64,000 bases of DNA from Gerris lacustris (taxonomy: Eukaryota; Arthropoda; Insecta; Hemiptera; Gerridae), in the NCBI GenBank assembly GCA_951217055.1, contig OX578284.1, positions 22,999,187-23,063,186 of the forward strand, given 5' to 3'. Positions 34,570 to 46,716 of the stretch are shown piece after piece. The notes below the pieces were generated by a model. That model was given only the letters and a program-made list of their open reading frames with translations, was not told where the DNA came from and did not search any database. Made by a program: the position numbers and the translations under genes. Numbering within the stretch: position 1 is the stretch's first letter; the number at the start of each line of letters is the position of its first letter.

Positions 34570-35099
34570 TGGACTTCTGCATTGTTTGTACTTTAATTGT
34601 ACCTGATGTTGTCAAATTTCCTGAGGGGAAGCCACGGATAAAATAAATTTTCATCTTTTATTTTTAACCTAAACAACTAACAAATTTTGATTTGACTTAT
34701 TCTTAAATAATTGTGGGATTTTATTTTTTTCTTAAATTTGTTTAAAATAATTGTGGGGTTTTTTTTTCTTAAATTTGTCTGAGCTACTTCATGGAAAACT
34801 TTTTTTAAATTTAATCTAACCCATATTTCTCCATATTTTTAACAAACTAGTTCTGAAATTTGTGCTATTTTTGTTTTAGAATGTTAACTTAAGTGAACAA
34901 TTTCACATTGACCTATGAAACAATAAGCTGTTCTTGGGTTTCACATATTTCTTAAAATTTCTAATACTTTTCTGGATTGTTACCTGAAGTGTAAAATTTA
35001 GCGAAAAAAATTGACATTAGAAAATAGAAAAAGCTTGAGGATTTTTTTTTTTTTTAATATTTGACTTGCTTGCTATGAAACCTATGTCTAAGTTTGTGT
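34570..35099. other. Intergenic, no gene seen
   Basis: T-rich sequence without recognised features. Confidence 0.4.
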
Positions 35100-35900
35100 C
35101 TTTGTTATGGAAAGAGTGTGGGGTCAAAGTTAAATTACTCTAAAATATTATATAGGGTTTTTAGTGTAATGACCTGAGTTACTATTCCAAATAAATGAAA
35201 ATAGTGAAAAATAGACATTAGGACATTAGAGAGAGAAAAATATAGATATTTCATTAACTTGATGGTAACATCAGTATGAATAGATAATTCTAAAATTATA
35301 AGCAGAGGTTTTTCATATTATTAAGTGTGCTATCACTGATCCTTGTCAGAGTTACTACTTTAAATAAATAAATAAAATTGTGGAAAATATTATATATTAG
35401 GCAAAATTTATGGTAACATCAGTATAAATATATTATTCTAAAATATAAGCAGAGGGTTTTCTTATTTATTAAGTGTCCTACCACTGATTCTTGTCGGAGT
35501 TGCTATTCTAAATGTAAAATTGACATTAGAAAAAAATTGTTTATGCTTTTAGTGTATGTAAATGATTCTAAAAATATTAGTCAAAATTTCCCTTATTTTT
35601 AAAAATGTAGCATTGAACCCTGTTTTAAGTTCCATATAGTATATTTAGAGGAACATTTTTTGTCGACTTTGATTAAGTAAATTATAGTTAGCATGATAGT
35701 TGAATTAGGTAAATTGATAATGATCTTAGTGAAAGTAAATAATTCTAAAATATTAGCTGAGGTAGTTCTTATTATTAAGAATATTAGTACCAAAATTGCT
35801 AGCTTAAATGAAAATGTTATTTGAAAATTGACATTAGATAAATTGAGGATGATTTTAGTGAAAATTAATTGTTCTAAAATATAAGATTTTTCTTTTGTTG
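35100..35900. repeat. Decayed tandem repeat, 130-180-bp period
   Basis: TTCTAAAATATAAGC and variants recur at about 35138, 35288, 35436, 35566, 35744 and 35872. They are accompanied by GATGGTAACATCAGTAT, ATTAAGTGTGCTATCACTGA and TTGACATTAGA. Copies are diverged, so this is an old array. The 102-codon minus-strand frame inside it is low-complexity. Confidence 0.6.
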
Positions 35901-36064
35901 TTAACAAATTTGGGACGGGATGTGTTTAGGCTCTATAGGTTCCTAGCCTAATAAACTGCATGACTTATGATCACATCATGTGTCTGCTAATATTAGTCAA
36001 ATGTATATGTGGTCCCAAAAATGTGTGCTAAAGTTGTAATGTAATTTTATTTGACAATTGATTA

Positions 36065-36263
36065 GGTAATTCAACTCTCCCGGAATACTATGTACTATTT
36101 CCACTACTGGAAGTTCTCGAAAGTAAGGTCCTTCAGTAGCCTCTTCATAGCTGTTTTGATGGTCTCTGTTCCCCTAAATGCTGACCACGGAGCAACATTT
36201 TCCACTAAAGGAACAAAAATAAGTCCCATGGTGTCAAATTAGGAGAGTAAGGTGGGTTGTTGG
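36065..36263 (-). pseudogene. Mariner (DD34D) transposase fragment, broken
   Basis: On the minus strand, 36210-36261 reads NNPPYSPNLTPWDLFLF, the conserved mariner block around the last catalytic aspartate (consensus P-Y-S-P-D-L-A-P-x-D). In another frame further on it reads ETIKTAMKRLLKDLTFENFQ, like the C-terminal part of the family. Frameshifts and stops break it. It stops abruptly at 36263, where a different repeat begins. Confidence 0.7.
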
Positions 36264-36790
36264 TAGGGATGGGAAGAACGGTTCCATGAGTGGAACGAGT
36301 TACAAAGTTTTGTTCCACATCAATAACTAGTTCCAGGAACTAGTTATTTTTGGAACGTTTCAGTTTATGTTCTAAAGAAACAGTTTCCCTTATACTTCAC
36401 GGATTCCTTAGTCTAATCCAGGTTCAATGAAAAATAGAAATAAAATACAAACATTTATTATAATATTAAGATCATGTTATTTATTTTTTTATCTTATATT
36501 TTTTATATTCATAGAAAGAGAAAGAGATAACGTTTCGCTTACTAGAGTGATTCTGAGAATCGAGCTCTCATCCCTACTCCATTACTCTACTCTACTATAC
36601 AAGACATGCACAACGATAAATCTTTTATTTTTTCGTTCCAGCTTGGCTTGATCTGGAACTTGTTTTGCTTGGAACTTGGAACGAAAATAATCGTTTTCGT
36701 TCCCTTCAAGTTAGTTGTTTAGTTTCGTTGATGTTTTCCCGTTCCCGTTTCCTCTTTAATAAGTTCCGTTTCGTATTGTTTTGTTCCATA
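36264..36790. mobile_element. GGAAC/GTTCC-rich insertion, possible hAT-type element
   Basis: TAGGGATGGGAAGAACGG at the left and CTCTCATCCCTA at 36565-36576 form possible hAT-like ends for the first 313 bp. About 15 GGAAC or GTTCC words are spread to 36790. A palindrome with 13-bp arms (AATAACTAGTTCC) lies at 36322-36348. No matching TSD was found, so boundaries are unsure. Confidence 0.45.
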
Positions 36791-36834
36791 ATCATTTAAA
36801 AGATATAATTTTTTAAATTATATGGGACATGGAT

Positions 36835-36910
36835 GCTGCTGAAGGACCTTACTTTAGAGGACTTCAAGGGGTGCTTCCATCATTGAACGGATTACTTCGA
36901 AGTGGACCAT
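36835..36910 (+). pseudogene. Mariner transposase C-terminal fragment
   Basis: The plus strand reads LLKDLTLEDFKGCFHH, a stop, then TDYFEVD. This matches the mariner C-terminus (D-F-x-x-C-F ... Y-F-E-G-D). It overlaps in content with the minus-strand fragment at 36065-36263, so two partial mariner copies point away from each other around the GGAAC-rich block. Confidence 0.6.
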
Positions 36911-38640
36911 GCTAAATTACCTGATGAGTTGTCAAATATATTTAATTTTCACACATATTTTTAGACCAGCCCACATAAATTGATTTTTGTCAATTGTGTA
37001 TACATTTGAGTTAGTTATTTTTATTACTAGCCAGTGGCATCTACTGTGCAAAAGGTATGGCACGATGAGTGCAGTATAACTTATGTGGCTGCACACTCTA
37101 AATGCTAAACATTTCTTACAACTTAAGTCCCTAATATGTTAGCTTAAACCATTTAACCTAATCCGAGTTTTAGTTCGGAATGTAAAAATGGTAGTGGAAA
37201 ATTGACAATGGAAAATTTTATGTTGAAATTTAGTAGTATATTAGTTTATTAAATAAAACTATTATTTTAATTTAATTATTATGTAAATCACTATAAAAAC
37301 AACATATTTTTTGGATTATTATGAAGCATTATACCTTTGAACTTTATCTGAGTCTTTTACTAAAAAAAAAAAAAAAAAAAAAAATTATAAGTGAAAAAAT
37401 GTAATTGAAATATGGTGGTGTAAATAAGTAAATTATACCATTTATATGAAGGGAACTGTTTATTTTACATTATTTAAATGTATTTTTTATAAAGTAAATT
37501 CAATAAGATAATACTGTTATGATGATACATAATATATATATTTAAACGAAATATAATAAAAAATAAATCCTTTGACATTCATTACTAAGTGAAATAATTC
37601 ATAAATAATTATTTTTATTTCATATTCAATATGAAAATTTTGTTTTTATTTTATTAGAAGTTAAAATAATTATTTTTCTTATAATTATTATTATGTGTGT
37701 ATAATTATGTATTTCTTTTTTTACTTTTATTACTTATAAATTAGTTTGTAATAAGTATGATAAAATAATTATGGTCTGTTAAAGTTGTAGTATTCTTTAT
37801 TTTTTATTTGATCGTCCTAATAAAAAAAGAAAATATGTATATGATATGAACATGATATGAAATATATGATATAAATATGAACTTATTCATACATACGCTT
37901 TTTCCTCTGTTATAATATGATTTCGGATAATTTTTCTCAAATGGTTTGAGGAAAAAACTATTTAAAAATATACAAAAGGAAAAAATCATCTGTTATAATT
38001 ATATTCGTTTGAATTAATAGGAAATTTTTGATTTTTTTTTTTTTCATTCTTTAATTTTCTTATCCTGGTTCTTACAAATGTTTTACAAAGACAATAGTAT
38101 TAATGTTTAATCAATAGTTTAATGTGTGTATGGATAGAAACTAACTATCCAAACAAACACTTAAAATTCACAAGAGTTATTAGAAGAATTTAAGGAGAAT
38201 TATTTTGAAAGAGAGATCTTACGACTTATAGTCTAAGAACTATCATTTGACAGTTTAAGATAAAGTGGAGGTCTTCTTAAGCGGCCACTTAGAGATGGAA
38301 CCCATGGCCGAATGCAGGATGCATTTTTTTTGTTACAAGCAAGGAAAAAGAAATACTTTTAAAACATTTTATTTAAGAAAATTTACATAAAATTGGAAAT
38401 AAATGAATGTGTACATAGTATTCCCATTTACCTCAAAACAATAACATCCACACAGCAATATGCCAACTGTTCACTTAACTACAACAGACAGGAGTTGACA
38501 GATATAGGTCAGAAAGATTATTGACAGTGGTGTTGTTTGAGAAGTCTCCGTCTAGATGAACAGCATTATGAACCAAAACGGTATAAGAGGGGTTTTACAG
38601 AAATTGGTGTGTGATCATCCTGCTCGAAGGACCAAATAAA
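36911..38640. other. Intergenic, no gene seen
   Basis: Extremely AT-rich, with an A run of about 24 at 37361. No coding signal. Confidence 0.45.
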
Positions 38641-38649
38641 AATTTGTTT

Positions 38650-39085
38650 GCATGATCCAAGTTGTCCAAGTGTTTGTGGAAATTTGAAGTAAGGTACACA
38701 ATCAAAGTATACTTGGCCCAAGTAGTGGAACTTTGATACACCATAAAGTAGAGGTTAAGATAGATTGTGTGAAATGTTTTTCTTTCTTGAATTTTCCAGT
38801 TAAATTGTACTTATTAAGTTTTAAAACAGTGATGATATACAACCTTCTAGTGAACAAAAGCCAGCACATGTTTGACATTTTTTGACAACTTCTCATAATT
38901 TGTCCGGTGGGCGCCATTTTTGTTGATTGACCAAAGTCTACTTTGATCAAAAAAAGGTGGAGCACATCCAACTCAACTTGGATGTCCAAGTTGACTTGGA
39001 TACCCTTTTTACATGATCCAAGTAGTGTCAAACTAGAGTCAAAGCTGACTTGATCCAAGTATATTTGGATCGTATAAACGGGGCT
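38650..39085. repeat. Inverted-repeat element with GATCCAAG words
   Basis: CATGATCCAAGT occurs twice (about 38651, 39012). AGTATACTTGGCCCAAGTAG is partly inverted by ACTTGATCCAAGTATATTTG. The 118-codon minus-strand frame here is made of these repeats and resembles no protein I know. Confidence 0.45.
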
Positions 39086-39876
39086 TTACCAAGGGGAGAA
39101 AGCTCGAGTGCTAACCCACTCTTAGTGCTATGTCTTAACTGTAAACTAACAATTTATACTATATTGAGTCAAATTTATAAGTAACCAGATTGACTTGTAG
39201 CAGAATTTAATTTAGCTAATAGTCTTTGATTACATTAACCATTAGCTCAATCAACAGCTATGTATAGTATTTGATAAAGAACCAAATGTGTATAAAAAAC
39301 CACGAGAGACAATCATACTTATAAAATTAATGCTTAAGACATAATTATAAATTAATATTTTTCTGATTGTTTAAAAGTTATATTGATTGTACATTGTACA
39401 TACAAAGTTGTTTTTTTTTATTATTTCTTATTATTATTATTTTCTCTATTTTATATGAAAATAATTATTTTGTTTTAATCTAGAGGCTTTTTTATTTAAA
39501 TTTAATGATTTATGTTTGTTTAATATGTTTCTTAGAAAACATTAAACTATTTGTTAAATGCAATCAAATTTATTAAAATCTACTTTATTGAGAATATTGT
39601 TTTTTATAATCATTGATTCTTCTTTTTAATTTGAATATTTTTTTTATTATTGGAAGGCATTCAAAGCATAAGAATTTCTCTTCTGTAAGATTAGAGGGGC
39701 CTTGGTAGCTAGTAAGCGAGAGCAGTTAGCTCTAGCTCTTTTATCAATCAACTTAAACAACATCAGGCGTGATAACAACTTAAATGGGTGACTATAGACC
39801 TGGGTTCAATTCACGGACCAGCCCCTCAATTCCTCTCCTGTTCGGTGTTCACCCAGTATCACTATAGTACGAAGTT
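39086..39876. other. Intergenic, no gene seen
   Basis: AT-rich; a slightly richer patch at about 39700-39870 may be repeat remnant. Confidence 0.4.
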
Positions 39877-40613
39877 CAGGGGCGTACCTAGGCTGGGGCT
39901 GGGGCAACCGGGGCAATGCCCCGGGGCCCCCGAGGTAAGGGGGCCCCCAAGACCCTGGGAAAGAGAAGGACAAAAGTATACGCCATGACAAACGTAGTTC
40001 AATAAACTTTGATCAAGGTATCGATGAATCTTATTCGACAAAAGTTAGAAGAATGGAATTTTAATAAATGAAGATTGCTTCATCTTGTCTGTCTGATTTC
40101 AATTTGTCTGTCCTGTTGTGTTTTGTATATAAGTATTAGCAATACATTTACTTACTTTTTGAACTATTGTGATTAATTTCTTCAGTCCCACGCTCACGTT
40201 TATTTTCTTTAACTATCTATCCTGTCAGGCCTATCTTTATATATTTTAATATCAACTATTAACTAATTACGAAAACAGTACAGTCTACAATTTCTTAAAC
40301 TATTACAAAGAGGTCGTACAAGTTATAGATGTACTTATGAAGTAGGCTAACTAAATTACCCAGGAGGTACGTCAGGATTTAGACAAAGAGGCTAAATTAA
40401 ACATTTTCGATTTGGTGTCATGTGCAAAATAAAAATACTGTAGATGAGGGTAAATATGACCTCTAGAATGCATTAAAACACTTTTTAGGGGTTATTTTTC
40501 AGAAAAATCCCAGACTCCCCTTTTTTGTACGGGGATGATCTTCCATACTCCTCCCTCTGGGTCTCCCAGAATAATCTTGCCCCAGGGCCCCTAAGATTCT
40601 AGTTACGCCCTTG
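39877..40613. mobile_element. hAT-type nonautonomous element, 737 bp, perfect 8-bp TSD
   Basis: CAGGGGCGTACCTAGGCTGG and the inverse of TCTAGTTACGCCCTTG form the ends. ACGAAGTT is found exactly at 39869-39876 and 40614-40621. Subterminal GGGGCCC words occur at both ends, echoing 9009-10505. The short frames in its GC-rich end are not genes. Confidence 0.92.
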
Positions 40614-43230
40614 ACGAAGTTAGCTCCTTTGTGAAGTGAACTAAATGGTTATGTATGCCAAGTGTAAGGTTATACAGCTGATCACACTAACCCCATCCAT
40701 TACATAACATAAATAGATGGTTTTATAAATTACTAGACAGATCTATGCCCTCTATAATTTAAGAATTAGAAAGAGGTACATTCAGCTAGAGCAAAAAAAA
40801 AAGAGAATAAATTGTCCAATAAATAAAGCACTATTTCTCTCATAATACTTATAATTTTATAGAGCTGGAATAAATAAGCATAGAAATAGAAAATGCCACC
40901 TAATAATTTTATTTCATTAATTTAATTAATCATCGTAGATTTTCTCACACGTAATCATTTTTCTATTCCTTTGCTGGAGTAAATCATCGTGTAAATAGAA
41001 ATTCCTTCCTTCATTGAAGCATTGCTACTGTTTAAAGAATAATGTCTATATGAATGTCTTGTAGCTGAAAAAGAAAGTTAAAATTAAATGTAGAAATCAT
41101 TAAATTAATTTTTAATCTATTGTAACAGGTTTTGTGATAGGATAAATCTGCAGAGAGATAATAGAGTTTTAATGTCTTCTTCTAATAAGTTTACATACTG
41201 AATAAGACTGCAAACGATCCATTTTGTTAAGTCTACATACTGGATATGTTGCAAAAGATCCGTTTTGCTAGATAGAAGATGCTGGCCATTCTAATTTAAA
41301 TTGGGGATTTGCTAGAGATTTTAATTTTGTTCAGTACAATACTGTCTCCAGCTAAGTTTAATTCGAGGGTTTTTAATATATGTACTTTTTTTTTTTTGTT
41401 TTATCAGAGTTTTATTTATACAAGAAATAAAATACATAGTTTTTTTTTATAAAATTTAAAATAAACAATGTATTTTTAAAAAAGCTACCTCTTACAGTAG
41501 GCAAAGCCTGAGGTGTGAGAGGGAGACTCCCAGGTGGTTTAGAAGGACATAAGAAAAGTAAAGTTATGTATAATAAGAGTGATAGAAGAGATAGTTCCTA
41601 AAATAGTGATAAAGAAAAAATTAGTTGCACCTTAATGTGATCACTTTGGGTGGGACCCTGACAAAGTTATAACATCAATCGACTGATAATAATAAACAAA
41701 AGGTATCACAGAAGGAAGAAAAAATCAAAACAAAACAAAATTATAAACAATACTGTGTATATTGCGTACGCCGATGTGATGACAGTAGAAAATAAAAATA
41801 ATACATTTAATGTTGCAACATAATTTTTTTTTAGGAACAATACAAAATAAATCTTTAGGGACAAAACTAATTCATCTAATATGTATGTTAATTCGTACAC
41901 GATCATGACATTTCGAAGGGCACATTCTTCATTTAAAAATTAAACTTTGCAAATCATCTTCGAACTTATGTAAATTTGTTGATGTAATGCGGTCCTACAT
42001 AGTAATAGGGGGGGGGGGGGGATGAGCCGAGGTTTACTCTCTGAGAAAAAGAACGTTCACCGAAACACCAATGCCACAGATCTATTGATTTCTTCAGAAA
42101 TTATAAAAAATGAATCCAATGATCTCGTCTTTGATCACGATAAATGAAATATTGATAATAATAAACAAAAAAATGTTTAATGTATTGGGTTGGCACGTTC
42201 CAAGCTATTTTGATCCCACTAAGCTGTTGATTATAATAATCAATTATAACCGGTTATTATAACCGTGATTTTATTAAGCGTCCACTGTATTAATAATCTA
42301 AGGAAAAGCGTCAGGATTTCTGGTTAGAAAACATTTGAATTGCATTGTATATATCTGGCGAGAGTTGTATTTCGGTTTTTCATGCTATATAAAGAGCCAC
42401 ACCATAGTTACCTTGTATTAAATACACAAATTAAAATTTAATTTAAATAATATGTTTACATATTTATGCACTGTCTTAATTACAGAGAAGAATGTTCAAA
42501 CTAATTATATTGTACATCAAAATTTATATTTTTAAACTGAATAAATGTGAAATCATCGTTAGCAATTCATCAAACCAGTGTTTTCTATAGGTATTATTAA
42601 TTTATTATAATATCCTGTTTTGAATGTAACGTTAATACTCTTTCCTATCAAGATCCTCTCTTTCAATTTTATTTGTTATAGTCAAACCTTAAATATTTCA
42701 CAGACTCGACTTCTCTTATGATTAAAATAGGTAGTTCTGTATGTATAATTATTCCGATTGAATTGAATGTGAGTTAATATAGAATCGTACGAAAGTTGTG
42801 TTTGTATTATTTAGGCATGTGTTTTCCAAAACATTTGTCATTTTATATTATTTGCCGGTTCGAATGATTGGGAGTCTAATTTCTGTTAAATATTTACTCA
42901 AGTGTCACTCAAGCCTGAGAATAGTATAGAATTGAATCGGAACACGCATTCTTTAATCTTTTATTAATATATCAATTCAATAGTAATACCTTTAGATTTG
43001 TTAACTTCCTTTATACTCGTTTAACCTCATTTCAGTCCTTGATTAATTGTATATGACAAATCATAAAATTTTACTCGTAAAATGATAGATTGAACTAACT
43101 AAGGAAGTTCTCATACTCAAAATGTATTTTTATGGAATCGAATAAATATTATTTCAAATCTATACATGAACTATATTGGAAGGTAAATGTTTAATTTTTT
43201 AATTTACTATTAAAAGCATTTACTTCATAG
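40614..43230. other. Intergenic, no gene seen
   Basis: Long AT-rich stretch. It contains a 14-base G tract at 42008-42021 and an inverted cluster at about 42226-42270 (AATCAATTATAACCGGTTAT). No gene supported. Confidence 0.4.
42008..42021. repeat. Poly-G tract (14)
   Basis: Uninterrupted G run in AT-rich DNA. Confidence 0.9.
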
Positions 43231-43711
43231 GGTGTGGATATTAATAAAATATAAACCTTATTATGAAGGGAGAAGAACAGCTAATTATATTAATAATAAT
43301 AATATTAATTTTGGAATTAGTAATTTGAAATTAGTTGCTCTTTTGAAATTTAAAACTCCAAATGTGCCGATGCCCATAAAGCTTGAAGCTAGAACCAGCC
43401 CTGATTTGAACCACTAGTCAAAGTATACTAGACTGTTTAAGACCTTTCCAAAATTTATTAATATGTTGTAATACAAAAGATAATTGGTAATGGCAAGATA
43501 TTCTCTCCTTTATAATTTAAACAAGGAGATTTGAGGGTAGTTGGTTGTTTTATGGACGTGTTATTCTGGGGATGGAAAAAAGGACCTAAAATGTGGTCTG
43601 TTTGCTAAGCCATATGTCTCCGTACAACTATTATTATTTTCTAGATTTGTAGAAAAGATTGAAAGCTTGGATTCGGGACTTGGTATCGGTAACGACAGAG
43701 AAAGATCATTC

Positions 43712-43787
43712 TCAAGTATAGCTCAGTTGGTCAGAGCGCCTGTAACGGATATATAGGAGGCCCGTGGTTCAAGTCCCGGTGCTGGGG
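43712..43787 (+). repeat. tRNA-derived sequence (SINE head or tRNA pseudogene)
   Basis: TATAGCTCAGTTGGTCAGAG forms an intact D arm (GCTC/GAGC) and box A. GTGGTTCAAGTCCCGG is box B. The anticodon arm is disrupted and the T stem pairs poorly, so a working tRNA is unlikely. The upstream CGGTAACGACAGAGAAAGAT may belong to the same element. Confidence 0.6.
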
Positions 43788-44565
43788 TCTATTTGTCTCT
43801 GTATGTCTCCCGTAGCTAATGATAATTATAATTTGATTAAAATAACTATTATTATTATTACTACAATTAGTGGTTCCTTTTTTTTTTTTTTTAGATGGGA
43901 AAATAGATATACTCGTACTTAGAGAAATATATTCAAGTAATGCTCATATAAATCATGAGTGCTAAATTCAAAAATTTGGCAAGCAGGAAGTAATCAAATT
44001 TCTTGGTCGAGCATATGGTTTGGAAGAAAGAAACTGTTGTTTTTGGGTTGACAGATCAAGGAAATTTTTAGGTCAAGGGGAAAATGTTATTAGCCAAGGG
44101 CTACATCCAAATATATTAGCTAAGGGTTTTAGATCTGTAGAATTCACCAGGCAATTAGATGGCACTTGTCTTCTGTTGTATAGGATCCACCAAAAAGGAA
44201 TTAATTAGATTAACCCTTATTGGGTAGAGGAGTAACAATAAATATTAAGAAATTATTTTAATGAGGAGAGAGGGCTTTTTTCAGGGGGGAGGGGGGGGGG
44301 GGGGGGTAGAAGGCAGGAAGTTCCTATTAAAGTGGGTCAAAAGTTCCTTAAAACATGCTAGGTAAAGTAAAACTGAAATTAAATCCTCTTTTAATAAAAT
44401 ATTAATTTAAAAAGCCTTCAATCTGCTTATAAAATGTTTAAATGCATTTGATTTAAGAAGAATCTTTCAATTTGTAGTACAAGAAACTTTTATTAGATTG
44501 AGAAAATCATTAATCAATAATTGTCATGATAAAACGCTGCTGCATGCTATATTGAATTCGTGAAA
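43788..44565. other. Intergenic, no gene seen
   Basis: Holds a 62-codon frame at 44020 of unknown relation and an interrupted G tract at 44284-44306. No gene supported. Confidence 0.4.
44284..44306. repeat. Interrupted poly-G tract (6+16)
   Basis: Six G, one A, then sixteen G. Confidence 0.9.
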
Positions 44566-44805
44566 ATTGATCTACCTCCTGTATGTTGGTGGTTGGTTTA
44601 GTATAGCCTAGCAAATTTAAGAGTGTGAACTACCTCCTGTAGGATGCTACATTTCAGATACAAAGAGACGATTTTTGCCGAGGCCATGGTACGAGTATTG
44701 CAGCTTTAGTATTACCGAGAAAATCTATAGAAAATCAAACTACCTTCTGTAGGTTGCTATATTCCGGATACAAAGTGACGTATTTTCCGGGGCCTCTAGT
44801 AAGTT
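44566..44805 (+). repeat. Imperfect direct repeat, about 110-bp period
   Basis: ACTACCTCCTGTAGGATGCT...GATACAAAGAGACGATTTTT recurs as ACTACCTTCTGTAGGTTGCT...GATACAAAGTGACGTATTTT. A third partial start lies at about 44570 (CTACCTCCTGTATGTTGG). Confidence 0.65.
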
Positions 44806-45049
44806 GTAAGAGGAGTAAAAAAGTAGAGGAGGTTTGTAGATGAGCCATTACTGAAACATATTTTTTCTATTCCATCATTCACTGAACATCTTTTTGAAGA
44901 CGATGTCTTCCTATTTTACCTCATATATAGACGTTTAGAACTGATGAACCGAAAGGAAAAAACGAAATTGTGTCTCGGAATCGTCTATTCTTCAAGCCCT
45001 ACTAAATCAGGCACATTTTGCTACTTCTAGGATTGGCTAAAAAAATTTA

Positions 45050-45260
45050 CTGCAGAGGCGAAGCCGAGGCAGGAAATTTACTATTTTACTGATGAGGCGA
45101 AGCCGAGACAGGAAAATGTTAATTACCTGCTAAGCTAAGGTGTAACCGAAGTAGGTAATCTTAAAACGAGTCAGGAATGTTTCCTTACAATATTTTATCT
45201 AATAAGCTAAAAGCTAATAAAAGCAGAAAAATTCCACTAAAGATTTAAAGAAATGAAAGT
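45050..45260 (+). repeat. R4 repeat, diverged copy
   Basis: GAGGCGAAGCCGAGGCAGGA occurs twice within 50 bp, and AATATTTTATCTAATAAGCT follows. Both words link it to 51410-52015 and 60606-61205. Confidence 0.5.
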
Positions 45261-46635
45261 TAAAAAAATACGAAAGTTTGAGTCATCAAGTTAAAACAAA
45301 ACAAAGGCAAAACGATCAGTGTTGTCACTTTTTTTATGAACAGCTGTTTTTTATCTCAATTTTTGTAATCACTGTAAAATAATAAAATTTGTTTTATTAT
45401 TATAATTTGTAAAGGTATTTTCAAAAAAGATATAAATAACAGAATATTACGCTTAAATATATAAAAATGAACAATGTGGAAGAGTTCATAACCTGCGATG
45501 TAGTAACCGTTTCTTAAAATGTTGCTGTCTGTGCGTGTTTATTATTTTGCTGCGTTTTTTTTTTATATGTTATAAAAAAATTATGAAATACGCCATTTTG
45601 CAGATTGAAAGCAGTACAACAGTGCTTAATTTTGCTGCCGTGAGTAGATTAAACAATTTTTTTTGTATTATTTTGGCTACGGAACGTCGCGGCGTTCTTG
45701 GGTCAAGAACGACAAAAGGTACTTTTGTGTTTTCCTCTTCAAGCTCAACAAAATGAGCCATGTTTTTGCCTCTAGCTTTTACACATTTAAACTACTAGAA
45801 ATTTCCAATAATAAATGAAAATGTACGAAACATTTTTTCTATCGGGCTTGCAGTGTTGATTTCGGATCATAATTTCCTTTTGTTTTTCTTGGCTTGAAAA
45901 ACCTTTCTTTAGGACATTTTAGTTACTTTGTCCCTATTTTTAGACCACTAATTATTGGCAGGGACTGACATAGTTTATTGAAAAATCAGAGGACCTAACT
46001 AAATACATATTATAATAATTATATAATAGTTCCAACCTTTAACTAATCATAATTATTCATATTAGTATAAAATAACCAATTAGTTTTCAAATTGAATAGT
46101 ATTTTAATTCAACGTTTAACTGATGTAATCTTAATTTTTCACTTGCCAGTGTTAAATTTTCATGACTAAATATCTTAAAATTTAAGAATAATAAACAAAT
46201 AAATAATCTGAAGCATTTTAAATTCGTCAACTCTTGCTCTAAATTATTTAAATATTTAAAGAGTAATTTAAATTTTAATTCAAACCGTTTTTCAAAAAGA
46301 CATTTCGTGCTAATCAATGTTTATCAAGGCGAATAATAATTAACGACCTTTATTTTTTTCTTTATTATTAATTCCATTTTTATAAAGTATATACATGTAT
46401 GAATATCGAATTAAAAAATATTAAGTTAGAAAAATTACAACCACTCCAACCCTCGTAAAGCTAAAGAAAAAATGAGGGCTGAGTTATAAAACTCACGATT
46501 TTTCTTAACGGATCTTTTTTATATATACATATATTTAAAGGGTCACTGTAGAATTACAGTTAAAAAAAAAGTTAAACACATGCAAATTGCAGAGTATAAT
46601 CTCAACACTGATGGAAAAAATAGGACGAAGGGCAT

Positions 46636-46637
<2 letters not shown>
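45261..46637. other. Intergenic, no defended gene
   Basis: An overlapping pair of 63- and 73-codon frames on opposite strands lies at 45535-45761. The minus-strand one starts MAHFVELEEENTKVPF and looks protein-like, but I recognise no family. The rest is AT-rich. Confidence 0.35.

Positions 46638-46715
<78 letters not shown>
46638..46715. repeat. (AT)39 microsatellite
   Basis: About 78 bases of uninterrupted AT dinucleotide. Confidence 0.95.

Positions 46716-46716
<1 letters not shown>

Noticed and set aside
36427..36651. 74-codon open frame with a hydrophobic stretch
   Set aside because: It falls within the GGAAC-rich insertion between mariner fragments and is AT-driven.
38702..39058. 118-codon minus-strand open frame
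   Set aside because: Built from GATCCAAG repeats and their inverses; no domain recognised.
43712..43787. Functional tRNA gene
   Set aside because: D arm and box B are good, but the anticodon arm and T stem do not pair and no plausible anticodon can be placed.
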